From Bacillota bacterium (lineage in GTDB: Bacteria; Bacillota; Clostridia; Peptostreptococcales; Anaerovoracaceae), in the NCBI GenBank assembly GCA_030527065.1, contig JAUNBO010000001.1:26338-41783 (forward strand): a stretch of DNA of 15,446 nt. The letters run 5' to 3'. The translations under genes and the position numbers were made by a program. Below, one piece after another: positions 7,552 through 14,754 of the stretch; position 1 is the first letter of the stretch; every line of letters begins with the position of its first letter. The notes under the pieces were generated by a model. The model was not told where the DNA came from. It worked only from the letters and a program-made list of their open reading frames with translations, and did no database searches.

Positions 7552-9336
7552 GTGAAGCAGTTGATGACAGGAAACGAAGCCATTGCCAGAGGCGCCTATG
7601 AGGCCGGGTTGGTATTTGCCTCCGCCTATCCCGGGACTCCCAGCACGGAGATCCTGGAAAATCTGGGAGCCTTGTATAAAGACGAGCTTTATGCGGAATG
7701 GGCCCCCAACGAGAAGGTGGCTATGGAATCCGCCGCCGGAGCGTCCATTGCCGGGGTGCGGGCCCTGGCGGCCATGAAGCATGTGGGAGTCAACGTGGCG
7801 GCGGACCCGCTGTTCACCATGGTCTACACCGGCGTCACCGGCGGACTGGTGCTGGTTTCCGCCGACGATCCGGGGATGCACAGCTCCCAGAACGAGCAGG
7901 ACAACCGCAACTATGCCACCGCCTCCCGCATCCTCATGCTGGAGCCTTCGGACAGCGGAGAGGCCCGGGAATATGCAAAAATGGCCTTTGAGCTGTCGGA
8001 GCGGTTCAATACGCCCGTGATGCTCCGGGTCACCACCCGCCTCTGCCATAGTAAGGGCATAGTGGAACCGGGGGAGAGAGAGGAAAGGCCTCACATCCCC
8101 TATAAGAAGCAGATCACGAAATATGTGGCCACTCCCGCCAACGCCAAGGTCCTGCGCCGGCAGCTGGAGGAACGGCTCAGGGACATGGAGGAGTATTCCA
8201 ATGAAACGGCCCTGAACAGGGCGGAATATAACGGGGAAGAGATCGGGGTGATCAGCGCCGGCGTGGCTTATCAGTACGCCAAAGAGGTGTTCGGACCGGA
8301 GGCTTCTTACCTGAAGATAGGCATGAGCTACCCCATGCCCATGAAGCTGGTGAAGGAATTTGCCGGCAGGGTGAAAAAGCTCTATGTGGTGGAGGAAATG
8401 GATCCCTACATGGAAAACCAGATACGGAGGGCGGGGATCTCCTGCATCGGCAAGGAGCTGATCCCGGCTTTCGGGGAGCTGGATACGGACGTGGTGCGCA
8501 AGGCCGTGTTCGGGACAGAGACGGAGTGCCTCACCTCGGAGAAGGAAGCGGTGGCCCGGCCGCCGGCCATGTGCGCCGGCTGTCCCCACCGGGGCTTCTT
8601 CTATGTCCTCAGCAAAAAGAAGAACGTGATGATCACCGGCGACATCGGCTGCTATACCCTGGGAGCGGCGCCGCCTTTAGGCGCATTGGACACCACCATC
8701 TGCATGGGGGCCAGCATCAGCGGCGCCCACGGCGCAGCCAGGGCCTTTGGGAAAGCGGGAGCGGACACCAGGGTGGTGGCGGTCATAGGAGATTCCACCT
8801 TCTTCCACTCCGGCGTCACCAGCCTGATGAACGTGGCCTATAACGGAAGCAATGCCGTTTCCGTCATTCTGGACAACCGCATCACCGGCATGACCGGACA
8901 TCAGGAGAATCCGGGCACCGGCTTCACCCTGATGGGAGACCCGGCGCCGGAGGTGGACATTCCCGCCCTGTGCCGGGCTTTGGGGATAAAAGGGGAGAAC
9001 ATCCATACCGTAAATCCCCTGGACCTGGGAGAAACGGACCGGGCCCTGGACGAGGCCCTGTTGAAGGATGAGCCTTCGGTGATCATAGCCAAGTGGCCCT
9101 GCGCCCTGAAGCGCTTCACCCGGGAGGACAGGGAGAATTTCGACCTGTCGCCGAAGAAATGCTCCATAGACCAGGAAAAGTGCAGGAAGTGCAGGCTCTG
9201 CAGCAAAACCGGCTGTCCGGCCATTTATTCCGGAGAGACCGTGGAGATCAACCGGGCCTCCTGCACCGGCTGCGGGGTATGCCGGCAGGTTTGTCCCTTC
9301 GATGCCATCACTTTGGAACAGGAGGCGGGAAAATGA
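7552..9336 (+). CDS. iorA: Indolepyruvate:ferredoxin oxidoreductase, alpha subunit
   Basis: This 594-residue subunit, with IorB, converts indolepyruvate and other aryl pyruvates plus CoA to aryl-acetyl-CoA, CO2 and reduced ferredoxin, a step in anaerobic aromatic amino-acid breakdown. The N-terminal pyrimidine-binding domain starts MTGNEAIARGAYEAGLVFAS with the YPGTPSTE motif. The thiamine-diphosphate domain contains CAGCPHRGFF, GDIGCYTLGAAPPLGA and the TPP/metal motif GDSTFFHSG followed by NRITGMTGHQ. A C-terminal ferredoxin domain has two cluster motifs: C544-x2-C547-x2-C550-x4-C555 and C571-x2-C574-x2-C577-x3-C581. All expected cofactor residues are present and the length is normal for IorA. 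The start is a GTG. Its TGA overlaps the iorB ATG by ATGA. Confidence 0.95.
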   Translation: MKQLMTGNEAIARGAYEAGLVFASAYPGTPSTEILENLGALYKDELYAEWAPNEKVAMESAAGASIAGVRALAAMKHVGVNVAADPLFTMVYTGVTGGLVLVSADDPGMHSSQNEQDNRNYATASRILMLEPSDSGEAREYAKMAFELSERFNTPVMLRVTTRLCHSKGIVEPGEREERPHIPYKKQITKYVATPANAKVLRRQLEERLRDMEEYSNETALNRAEYNGEEIGVISAGVAYQYAKEVFGPEASYLKIGMSYPMPMKLVKEFAGRVKKLYVVEEMDPYMENQIRRAGISCIGKELIPAFGELDTDVVRKAVFGTETECLTSEKEAVARPPAMCAGCPHRGFFYVLSKKKNVMITGDIGCYTLGAAPPLGALDTTICMGASISGAHGAARAFGKAGADTRVVAVIGDSTFFHSGVTSLMNVAYNGSNAVSVILDNRITGMTGHQENPGTGFTLMGDPAPEVDIPALCRALGIKGENIHTVNPLDLGETDRALDEALLKDEPSVIIAKWPCALKRFTREDRENFDLSPKKCSIDQEKCRKCRLCSKTGCPAIYSGETVEINRASCTGCGVCRQVCPFDAITLEQEAGK

Positions 9337-9911
9337 GCCAGGTGAAAAACATATTGCTGGTGGGCGTAGGCGGCCAGGGGACCATTCTGGCCAGCAAAAT
9401 ATTGTCCGAGGGCCTGATGGCCGCCGGCTACGACGTAAAGATGTCTGAGATCCATGGGATGTCCCAGCGGGGAGGCAACGTGAGCACCCAGATCCGCTTC
9501 GGGGAGAAGGTCTATTCTCCGATCATAGGAAAGGGAGAGGCGGACGTGATCGTGGCCTTTGAGAAAATGGAGGCCCTGCGCTGGCTGGGCTATCTGCGGC
9601 AGGGGGGCCGCATGGTGATAAACGATTTTGAGATCCCCTCGGTCCCCATCCTCATGGGAGCGGCAGAATACCCGGAGGGCATTCTGGAAGAACTGGCCTC
9701 CAGGGCGGACACGGCGGTGTTCCCGGCAGGGGAGATCGCCGATGAACTGGGGAATGAGAAGGCCATGAACGTGGTGCTTCTGGGGGCTCTGGTGGCGGTG
9801 CTGGGGCTGCCGGGCATAGACTGGGAGCAGCTCATCCGGGCCAATGTGAAGCCGGCCTTCCTGGAGCTGAACCTGAAGGCTTTCCGAAGGGGGCAGGAGC
9901 AGGTAGGCTGA
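9333..9911 (+). CDS. iorB: Indolepyruvate:ferredoxin oxidoreductase, beta subunit
   Basis: This 192-residue protein is the gamma-type (POR_gamma family) subunit that pairs with IorA. It opens with the glycine-rich KNILLVGVGGQGTILASKIL (G11-G16), followed by SEIHGMSQRGGNVSTQIRFG, both hallmarks of 2-oxoacid oxidoreductase gamma subunits. Length is typical of bacterial IorB (about 190-200). GGAGG at 9321-9325 precedes the ATG by 7 nt, and the start overlaps the iorA stop by 4 nt (ATGA), a standard arrangement for equal subunit production. The reading frame is open well upstream within iorA, but this start has both the ribosome site and the family N-terminus. Confidence 0.94.
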   Translation: MSQVKNILLVGVGGQGTILASKILSEGLMAAGYDVKMSEIHGMSQRGGNVSTQIRFGEKVYSPIIGKGEADVIVAFEKMEALRWLGYLRQGGRMVINDFEIPSVPILMGAAEYPEGILEELASRADTAVFPAGEIADELGNEKAMNVVLLGALVAVLGLPGIDWEQLIRANVKPAFLELNLKAFRRGQEQVG

Positions 9912-9945
9912 AAAAGGAAAATTTTTTGTTGCAGGAGGACAGGCT

Positions 9946-10437
9946 ATGGCGATCGAAAAGGTGAAGGAGTATTTGCGGCGGTGGGACCGGGAAGGGGACG
10001 TTCTGGAGTTTCCCGTTTCCAGCGCCACCGTGGAGCTGGCGGCGGAGGCGGCAGGGGTGATCCCCGCCCGTATCTGCAAGACCATGTCCTTCCGGGACGG
10101 AGAAGAGGGCTGCATCCTTCTTTGTACCGCAGGAGACGCCAGGATAGACAACGGGAAATTCAAGGGCTGCTTCCACACCAAGGCCCGGATGCTGGGACCG
10201 GAGGAGGTGCTGGAATTCACCGGCCATGCCATAGGCGGCGTCTGCCCCTTCGCCATAGAGCATCCGGGGGTGAAGGTCTACTGCGACCTTTCTTTACAGC
10301 GCTTTTCCACGGTGTTTCCCGCCTGCGGCAGCGACAACTCCGCCATCCGCCTCACCTGCGGCGAGCTTTTTGAGTATGCCGGGGCCCTGGAATGGGTGGA
10401 CGTCTGCAAAGACTGGGACCCGGCCCTTTCAGAATAA
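9946..10437 (+). CDS. YbaK/EbsC-type aminoacyl-tRNA deacylase
   Basis: The product has 163 residues, the normal size of the YbaK/ProX family of free-standing editing proteins that hydrolyse mischarged aminoacyl-tRNA (for example Cys-tRNA-Pro or Ala-tRNA-Pro). It has the SATVELAAEAAG helix, the RICKTMSF strand with the invariant lysine K45, and the loop GHAIGGVCPF at 93-102. The end VFPACGSDNSAIRLTCGELF matches the EbsC/COG2606 subgroup. GCAGGAGG is 7-8 nt before the ATG. It sits 34 bp after iorB; that gap holds an A/T run (9912-9927) but no convincing promoter. The gene ends the right-going block, with its TAA inside a hairpin loop. Which tRNA it edits cannot be told from sequence. Confidence 0.88.
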   Translation: MAIEKVKEYLRRWDREGDVLEFPVSSATVELAAEAAGVIPARICKTMSFRDGEEGCILLCTAGDARIDNGKFKGCFHTKARMLGPEEVLEFTGHAIGGVCPFAIEHPGVKVYCDLSLQRFSTVFPACGSDNSAIRLTCGELFEYAGALEWVDVCKDWDPALSE

Positions 10438-10448
10438 AGGCCGGGTCC
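10416..10448 (+). terminator. Hairpin enclosing the ybaK stop codon (possible terminator)
   Basis: A perfect 10-bp GC-rich stem pairs GGACCCGGCC (10416-10425) with GGCCGGGTCC (10439-10448). The 13-nt loop contains the ybaK TAA (10435-10437). No T run follows on either strand, so it is not a textbook intrinsic terminator; it may act as a Rho-assisted terminator or as a 3' end stabiliser. The structure is seen directly; the function is inferred. Confidence 0.5.
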
Positions 10449-10464
10449 GGAATGCCGGTGCGCA

Positions 10465-10497
10465 GAGTGGCGGGAGCGGATGTTATCCCGCCAGCTC
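10465..10497 (-). terminator. Hairpin enclosing the DUF4340 gene stop codon (possible terminator)
   Basis: TGGCGGGA (10468-10475) pairs with TCCCGCCA (10486-10493), and GAG (10465-10467) pairs with CTC (10495-10497) across one bulged base, giving 11 paired positions. The 10-nt loop contains the left-going gene's TAA (10485-10483). No T run follows in either direction. It mirrors the hairpin at 10416-10448 and together they fill the convergent junction. Confidence 0.5.
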
Positions 10498-11871
10498 CGC
10501 CAGGTATTCCACCAGAGAATCCACATATTTTTTATTCACCAGCTGGTCTGTGCGGCCGTTGAAATCCACCTGATAGAAATTCTGGTCCCGGGGGGCCAGG
10601 CGCAGGATCATTTCGGAAAAGCTGTCCGTGTTTCTGCGGAAGACCACTTCCATTACGCTTTCTTCGGAAATGGCGTCTTCAGTCACGCCCTCCTGCTCCA
10701 GAATGGTGAGGCCGTAGAAGAAGCCGGTAAAATCTTCGTAGCTGAGGGACTGGCCGTTCAGGAAGCAGGCCAGTCCTTCTTCGTTCAGACGGTCCAGAGT
10801 GATCTCATAGACTGCCTGTTCTATGGTCACCTCCATGGAATCCACCGTGTCCAGGCTGATCAGGAACAGGGCTTCCGGCGCAAAATCGTCGGGGCTTTGG
10901 CCGAAGTAATCCTCTATGTTGGTGTAATAGAGGAGATCCAGGGCGTCGGCTCCTTCCCGCTGCGCGTAGTAATCAAACCCGCTGTCGTCCCGGCCTCCCA
11001 CGGTGAAGGACACAGAGGAGCCGTCCGTCAGCTGGAAAAGGACCCTTCCATAGGGGGAGTCCAGACCATAGGCGGCGGCTTCCGCCTCCGTCTGGGGCAG
11101 GGGCGCAGAGCCCGTGGGAGTCAGGCCTGTCAGGTTGTCGAGATAGCTCTCTACCAGGCTGCTGTCCGCCGCCTGCCAGGCGCCGCCGTCCAACCGCACG
11201 GACCAGAGATACTCTGCGGTGTAGAGCTCCGGATTGCCGTTTTCATAGTAAGCAAATTCCAGAAGACTCCCCTGGGTCTCCACAGTGAAAGCGGCGACTT
11301 GGGAAGGGTCTGCATCCACAAAGCTGTCGGCGGTCAGGGACATGTCCTGAAGCTCTTTGGCAAAGGCGCTGTAAAGGCTGCTGTCCACCAGCCAGACCGC
11401 CTCTTCTCCGGAAACCTGGAAATAGTAGGCCTGAGCGGCGCTGTTGTAGTCTCCCAGCAGATAAGTGACCGTGTCTCCGCCGTCCAGGGTGAATCCCATG
11501 GTCACCGAGGGCTCTGTAAGCCCGTACTGGGAGAGCTCGGCAGCGGTCTCCGCCACCAGGCGCTCCGCCGTTACCTCAGCGGCGGCTTCCAGCATGGCCT
11601 CCGGATATCCGGGATCCAGGGGGAAGCTCTCTTCTCCCTCCGCCAGCCATTGGTCCTCAGATTTCAAGAGTGTGTAGCTTCCGCCGGACCAGCCGCAGGA
11701 GATGGCGGAGACGGCGTCAGTGTCCAGGACGGCGGCGATGAGGGCTTCTTCCTGAGTCTCTTCCTCCCCGCCCAGGGAGCCGATGAGGAAGTAAGCCGCC
11801 GCCAGCACCGCCAGGGCTCCCAGAAGCCACAGCAGGCGCTTCCTGTTTTTTGCCTTTCTGGTCTCTCCCAT
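10483..11871 (-). CDS. DUF4340 membrane-anchored protein with duplicated ectodomain
   Basis: The product is 462 residues. A basic N-terminus (MGETRKAKNRKR) is followed by one membrane helix at about 13-33 and then a large, acidic extracytoplasmic part. Two units repeat with the same internal spacing: YGL at 116-118 with YY at 149-150, and YGL at 268-270 with YY at 301-302, each in the frame YGL-x2-P, a beta hairpin with DG, then YY. A third, looser unit fills 340-462. This fits DUF4340, a family found beside GldG-type ABC auxiliary genes, and the neighbours match. The start is ATG 11871-11869 with AGGAGG at 11885-11880, 8 nt upstream; it shares one base with the preceding stop (TAATG), so translation is coupled to the GldG-like gene. 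Its biochemical role is unknown. Confidence 0.82.
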   Translation of the reverse strand: MGETRKAKNRKRLLWLLGALAVLAAAYFLIGSLGGEEETQEEALIAAVLDTDAVSAISCGWSGGSYTLLKSEDQWLAEGEESFPLDPGYPEAMLEAAAEVTAERLVAETAAELSQYGLTEPSVTMGFTLDGGDTVTYLLGDYNSAAQAYYFQVSGEEAVWLVDSSLYSAFAKELQDMSLTADSFVDADPSQVAAFTVETQGSLLEFAYYENGNPELYTAEYLWSVRLDGGAWQAADSSLVESYLDNLTGLTPTGSAPLPQTEAEAAAYGLDSPYGRVLFQLTDGSSVSFTVGGRDDSGFDYYAQREGADALDLLYYTNIEDYFGQSPDDFAPEALFLISLDTVDSMEVTIEQAVYEITLDRLNEEGLACFLNGQSLSYEDFTGFFYGLTILEQEGVTEDAISEESVMEVVFRRNTDSFSEMILRLAPRDQNFYQVDFNGRTDQLVNKKYVDSLVEYLAELAG

Positions 11872-13325
11872 TATTTTCTCCTCCTTCTGAGCCATATGAC
11901 CAGACCCGCCGCCAGGATGAGCAGGGGGATGCAGACGGTGAGGACCAGGGACCACAGGGTGCTTTGGGCACTGGACAGGACCAGACTGCCGTCGGTGATG
12001 GACTTGGCGGCGATGGAGATGCTGCTCTCCTCGTCGCAGAGATAGCTGAGGGTGTTGAGGAAAAGGCTGAAATTGCCGCCGGAAGCCAGCTGATTCGCCG
12101 CGGCGTCCAGCAGGTAGCCGCTGCTGTACCAGACGATCTCACATTCCGTGCCCTGATAGTCTTCCCGGACCAGAGCCCCCAGCAGGAAGGGGCCGTCTGT
12201 GTCTCCCTCTTCCTTTTCAAAAACCGTCATGCCGAAGCCGGAAGGCTTGGAGTATGCCTGCTCCGAGGTGGAGAGAAGGGGCTCTATGGTGAGGGTGCTG
12301 CGATAGGATTCCAGCTCCGTCAGACCCTGGGACAGGGGCATCACCACATTGTAGTTGTTTTCCTCGTGGGCGGAGGTGATGGAGTGGGATTCCAGAAGGG
12401 GCAGCAGGTAGTGCTGGTAGCCCTGGACGCAGCGGCTGCTGTCTCCTTCTATGACGATGCCCTCCGCCGCCTGCAGGCCGTAGCCTTCCATGAAGGCGGC
12501 CAGCTCCGGCAGTTCTGTTTCCGTATAATTCGTGAGCAGCAGCAGGCGGCCGCCCCCGTCCAGATAATCCGTCACCTTCTCCAACTCGCCGGGGGAAATG
12601 TCCGAAGCGGGGGAGAGAAGCAGCAGGCAGTCCGCATCTTCGGGAACCGCTTCCTCCGTAAGGAGGTTCAGGCTGTGAAGCTCCATGTTCCGCTTTTCCA
12701 CTTCTGAGGCCAGGGCTTCGGGGAGCCCGGCTTCTCCGTGGCCCGTCAGGGAATAAAGAATGGTCTCGCCTCCGTTGGCCACGTAGTCTATGGCGCTGGT
12801 GATCTGCCCCTCGCCGTCAAATTCCACGTCGGTGGTGCCGTAATAATAGTAGGCCATGTAGTCATAGACGTAGATGTCATAATAATCTATGGCCCTGCTC
12901 CTGGTCTCTCCCGCCACGATGACGCTGTTGGAGCTGAGCTCCGTGTCGGTGTATCCGGCGGCAAAGCCGGGATGGAGGACCGGGTCCACGGTTTCCACGG
13001 AAATGTGAGAGCTGAGGGAGGCGTAGCGCTCCAGAAGCTGGAGCAGGGTCTCGTCCTCATAGCCTGTTTCCGAAAGAAGATAGAGGGTCACGTCCTCTTC
13101 CAGGTTTTCCACGGTGGTTTCCGTCTGGTCCGAAAGGGTGTAGAGGCCGGAGGCGGAAAGGTCATATTGAGTGAGGCTGGCAGGCAGCATGCCCACCACC
13201 AGATTCACAGCCACCACCACAACGAGAGCGGCCACGCACAAAACGGCGCTGAAGCTGCCCTGACGGCTGCGGCGGCTGCGGAAGGCGGCGGCTATCTTTT
13301 TGCCGGTGTTCTTTTGTTCTTTCAT
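11871..13325 (-). CDS. GldG-like ABC transporter auxiliary membrane protein
   Basis: The product is 484 residues. It has a very basic N-terminal tail (residues 1-22), a membrane helix at about 27-47 (AVLCVAALVVVVAVNLVVGM), then SLTQYDLSASGLYTLSDQT, a pattern typical of the GldG / ABC_transp_aux (PF09822) group. A long extracytoplasmic region follows, with LYSLTGHGE and DCLLLLSPASDISPGELE, and a C-terminal helix (about 457-478) ending in WLRRRRK. In Flavobacterium GldG works with GldA and GldF in gliding and secretion; in Bacillota the cargo is unknown. The start is ATG 13325-13323 with AGGAGG at 13339-13334, 8 nt upstream; an in-frame GTG at 13334 overlaps that site and is rejected. Near residues 145-165 is a tyrosine-rich stretch (DYYDIYVYDYMAYYYYG). 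Confidence 0.87.
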   Translation of the reverse strand: MKEQKNTGKKIAAAFRSRRSRQGSFSAVLCVAALVVVVAVNLVVGMLPASLTQYDLSASGLYTLSDQTETTVENLEEDVTLYLLSETGYEDETLLQLLERYASLSSHISVETVDPVLHPGFAAGYTDTELSSNSVIVAGETRSRAIDYYDIYVYDYMAYYYYGTTDVEFDGEGQITSAIDYVANGGETILYSLTGHGEAGLPEALASEVEKRNMELHSLNLLTEEAVPEDADCLLLLSPASDISPGELEKVTDYLDGGGRLLLLTNYTETELPELAAFMEGYGLQAAEGIVIEGDSSRCVQGYQHYLLPLLESHSITSAHEENNYNVVMPLSQGLTELESYRSTLTIEPLLSTSEQAYSKPSGFGMTVFEKEEGDTDGPFLLGALVREDYQGTECEIVWYSSGYLLDAAANQLASGGNFSLFLNTLSYLCDEESSISIAAKSITDGSLVLSSAQSTLWSLVLTVCIPLLILAAGLVIWLRRRRK

Positions 13326-13337
13326 TTTCGCCACCTC

Positions 13338-14204
13338 CTAACTCCATCTTCTCTTTTCCACTGCCTGCACGCTGAAAAACAGGAAGAGGAAAATGAGAGA
13401 CAGATAATAGATTATAGCGGTGAGATCGAAGATCCGGTTGTATACGAAACGATCCAGGTAGGTGAAAAAGGCCAGGCTTTCCATCACCTTCAGGAAGGCC
13501 CCCGCAAAGAGGGCGGAGTCCAGCAGATAGACTGCCAGAAGGACCACCTCCAGGGCCGCCGCCGCTGTCAGGGACAGATAGCGGTTGCCGGTCATGACGT
13601 AGAGGAAAGCGGCGAAGATCAGCAGCAACGCCGTAAAGGCCAGGAAGGAGCCCAGGGCCGAGGAAGAGGCCAGGCTGGTGATGTTGGACATCATATAGGC
13701 CAGGATCAGCACCGCAAAGCTGAGAACGGCGGCAATGATCTGGTTTTCCGTCAGGGTGGAGATGAACAGCCCCACGGCGATCAGCGCACAGCCCATGAGG
13801 AAGAAAGCCAGTATGGAGCCGTAGCAGATGGCCAGGGAAAGGGTCCCGAACTGGCTCAGGATAAGGGGATAGGCGCAGAGGAAGGCCGAAGGGATGAGCA
13901 GTATGGTGACCATGGCCAGATATTTCCCGAGGATCACTCCGGTAACGGTGACCGGGCAGGTGAGGAGCAGCTGGTCTGTCTTCTGCCGCCTTTCCTCGGA
14001 CATGGCCCGCATGGTGAGGATGGGGACCACTATGGTAAAGATGAAGCCCACGGCCCCCAGCACATATTCGAAGTTCACCATGGCTCCCCTGAAGTTGTAA
14101 GCCGTGGTGTAGACGCCTACGATGAGAAGGATGAAGGCGATGAAGATATAGCCGGTCATGTTGTTGAAATAGGAACGGACTTCCTTCTTATAGATCGCCG
14201 TCAT
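13338..14204 (-). CDS. ABC-2 type permease (GldF-like)
   Basis: The product is 288 residues with about six to seven hydrophobic helices (for example IFIAFILLIVGVYTTAY, AVGFIFTIVVPILTMRAM, AVLSFAVLILAYMM and IIYYLSLIFLFLFFSV). It starts MTAIYKKEVRSYFNNMTGYI, and the segment LTMRAMSEERRQKTDQLLL is characteristic of ABC-2 permeases next to GldG homologues, where it contacts the ATPase. The ATG (14204-14202) has AGGAGG at 14219-14214, 9 nt upstream, and lies inside the end of the ATPase gene, overlapping it by 17 nt in another frame. Its stop is 12 bp before the GldG-like start. The gene is intact even though the ATPase upstream is interrupted. The transported substrate is unknown. Confidence 0.9.
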   Translation of the reverse strand: MTAIYKKEVRSYFNNMTGYIFIAFILLIVGVYTTAYNFRGAMVNFEYVLGAVGFIFTIVVPILTMRAMSEERRQKTDQLLLTCPVTVTGVILGKYLAMVTILLIPSAFLCAYPLILSQFGTLSLAICYGSILAFFLMGCALIAVGLFISTLTENQIIAAVLSFAVLILAYMMSNITSLASSSALGSFLAFTALLLIFAAFLYVMTGNRYLSLTAAAALEVVLLAVYLLDSALFAGAFLKVMESLAFFTYLDRFVYNRIFDLTAIIYYLSLIFLFLFFSVQAVEKRRWS

Positions 14205-14727
14205 GGTCCTTCACCTCCTTTTCACCGGTCTCTGCCGTTTCCGGGGACCCCGGGTCTGATCCCGCATTTTCCGTTTCCCCGGTCTCTGCGCCTCCGCTTT
14301 CCCGGGGCTCTGTGTCTTCTCCGCCGGAGTCTTCCTCCGTCAGCTCCAGGAACACGTCTTCCAGGCTCAGGCTGCGGGAGCTCATGGAGAGGAGGGGGAG
14401 ACGGACCCGGGCCAGAGCGTAAAAGATATCCTCCCGCAGGTCCAGCTCCTGGGCGCATTCCACCTGGACCTGCACCGCTCCGGTTTCCCGGGCCTCCGAA
14501 AACCGGAGGCTTTCTATGCCGGCAAGCCCGGAAAGGGCGGCCCTGACCTCTTCCTCTGTCCCCCGCACTGTCAGGGAAAGGCTGTGGGCCCCTGACATGA
14601 GACGGCTGAGATTTTCAGGCGTGTCGCTGGCCATGAGTTTGCCGTGGGAGAGAATGAGGACGTGGTCGCAAACGGCGCTGACCTCGGAGAGGATGTGGCT
14701 GCTCAGGATGACGGTATGGGTCTTTCC

Positions 14728-14751
14728 CAGCTCCCGTATCAGCTCCCGTAT
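14728..14751. repeat. 12-bp perfect tandem repeat encoding IREL-IREL
   Basis: CAGCTCCCGTAT occurs twice in direct succession (14728-14739 and 14740-14751). On the minus strand it encodes IREL twice, immediately after the amber codon of the ATPase. Family members have a similar amphipathic helix at this point, so the repeat may be native coding sequence, not a recent duplication. Confidence 0.8.
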
Positions 14752-14754
14752 CTA
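14752..14754 (-). other. Premature amber stop in the ABC ATPase gene
   Basis: Read on the minus strand the context is ATC ATC TAG ATA CGG. The codons on both sides are in register with the ATPase, so a substitution rather than an indel caused the break. GAG or CAG is one base away. The stop lies in the 8-bp palindrome ATCTAGAT (14750-14757), next to a 12-bp tandem repeat. Confidence 0.85.

Noticed and set aside
10480..12045. A 521-codon open frame on the plus strand opposite the DUF4340 gene
   Set aside because: It is antisense to a gene with a good ribosome site, membrane anchor and family motifs; its composition (His, Gln, Gly-rich, no domains) is the usual shadow of high-GC coding DNA.
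12738..14546. A 602-codon open frame on the plus strand
   Set aside because: It crosses several well-supported left-going genes and has a low-complexity His/Gly/Glu composition without motifs; shadow frame.
14188..14634. A separate small gene starting at ATG 14634 downstream of the amber codon
   Set aside because: The ATG has no ribosome site, and the frame plus the 39 codons before it continue the ATPase; it is the rest of the broken gene, though internal re-initiation is not excluded.
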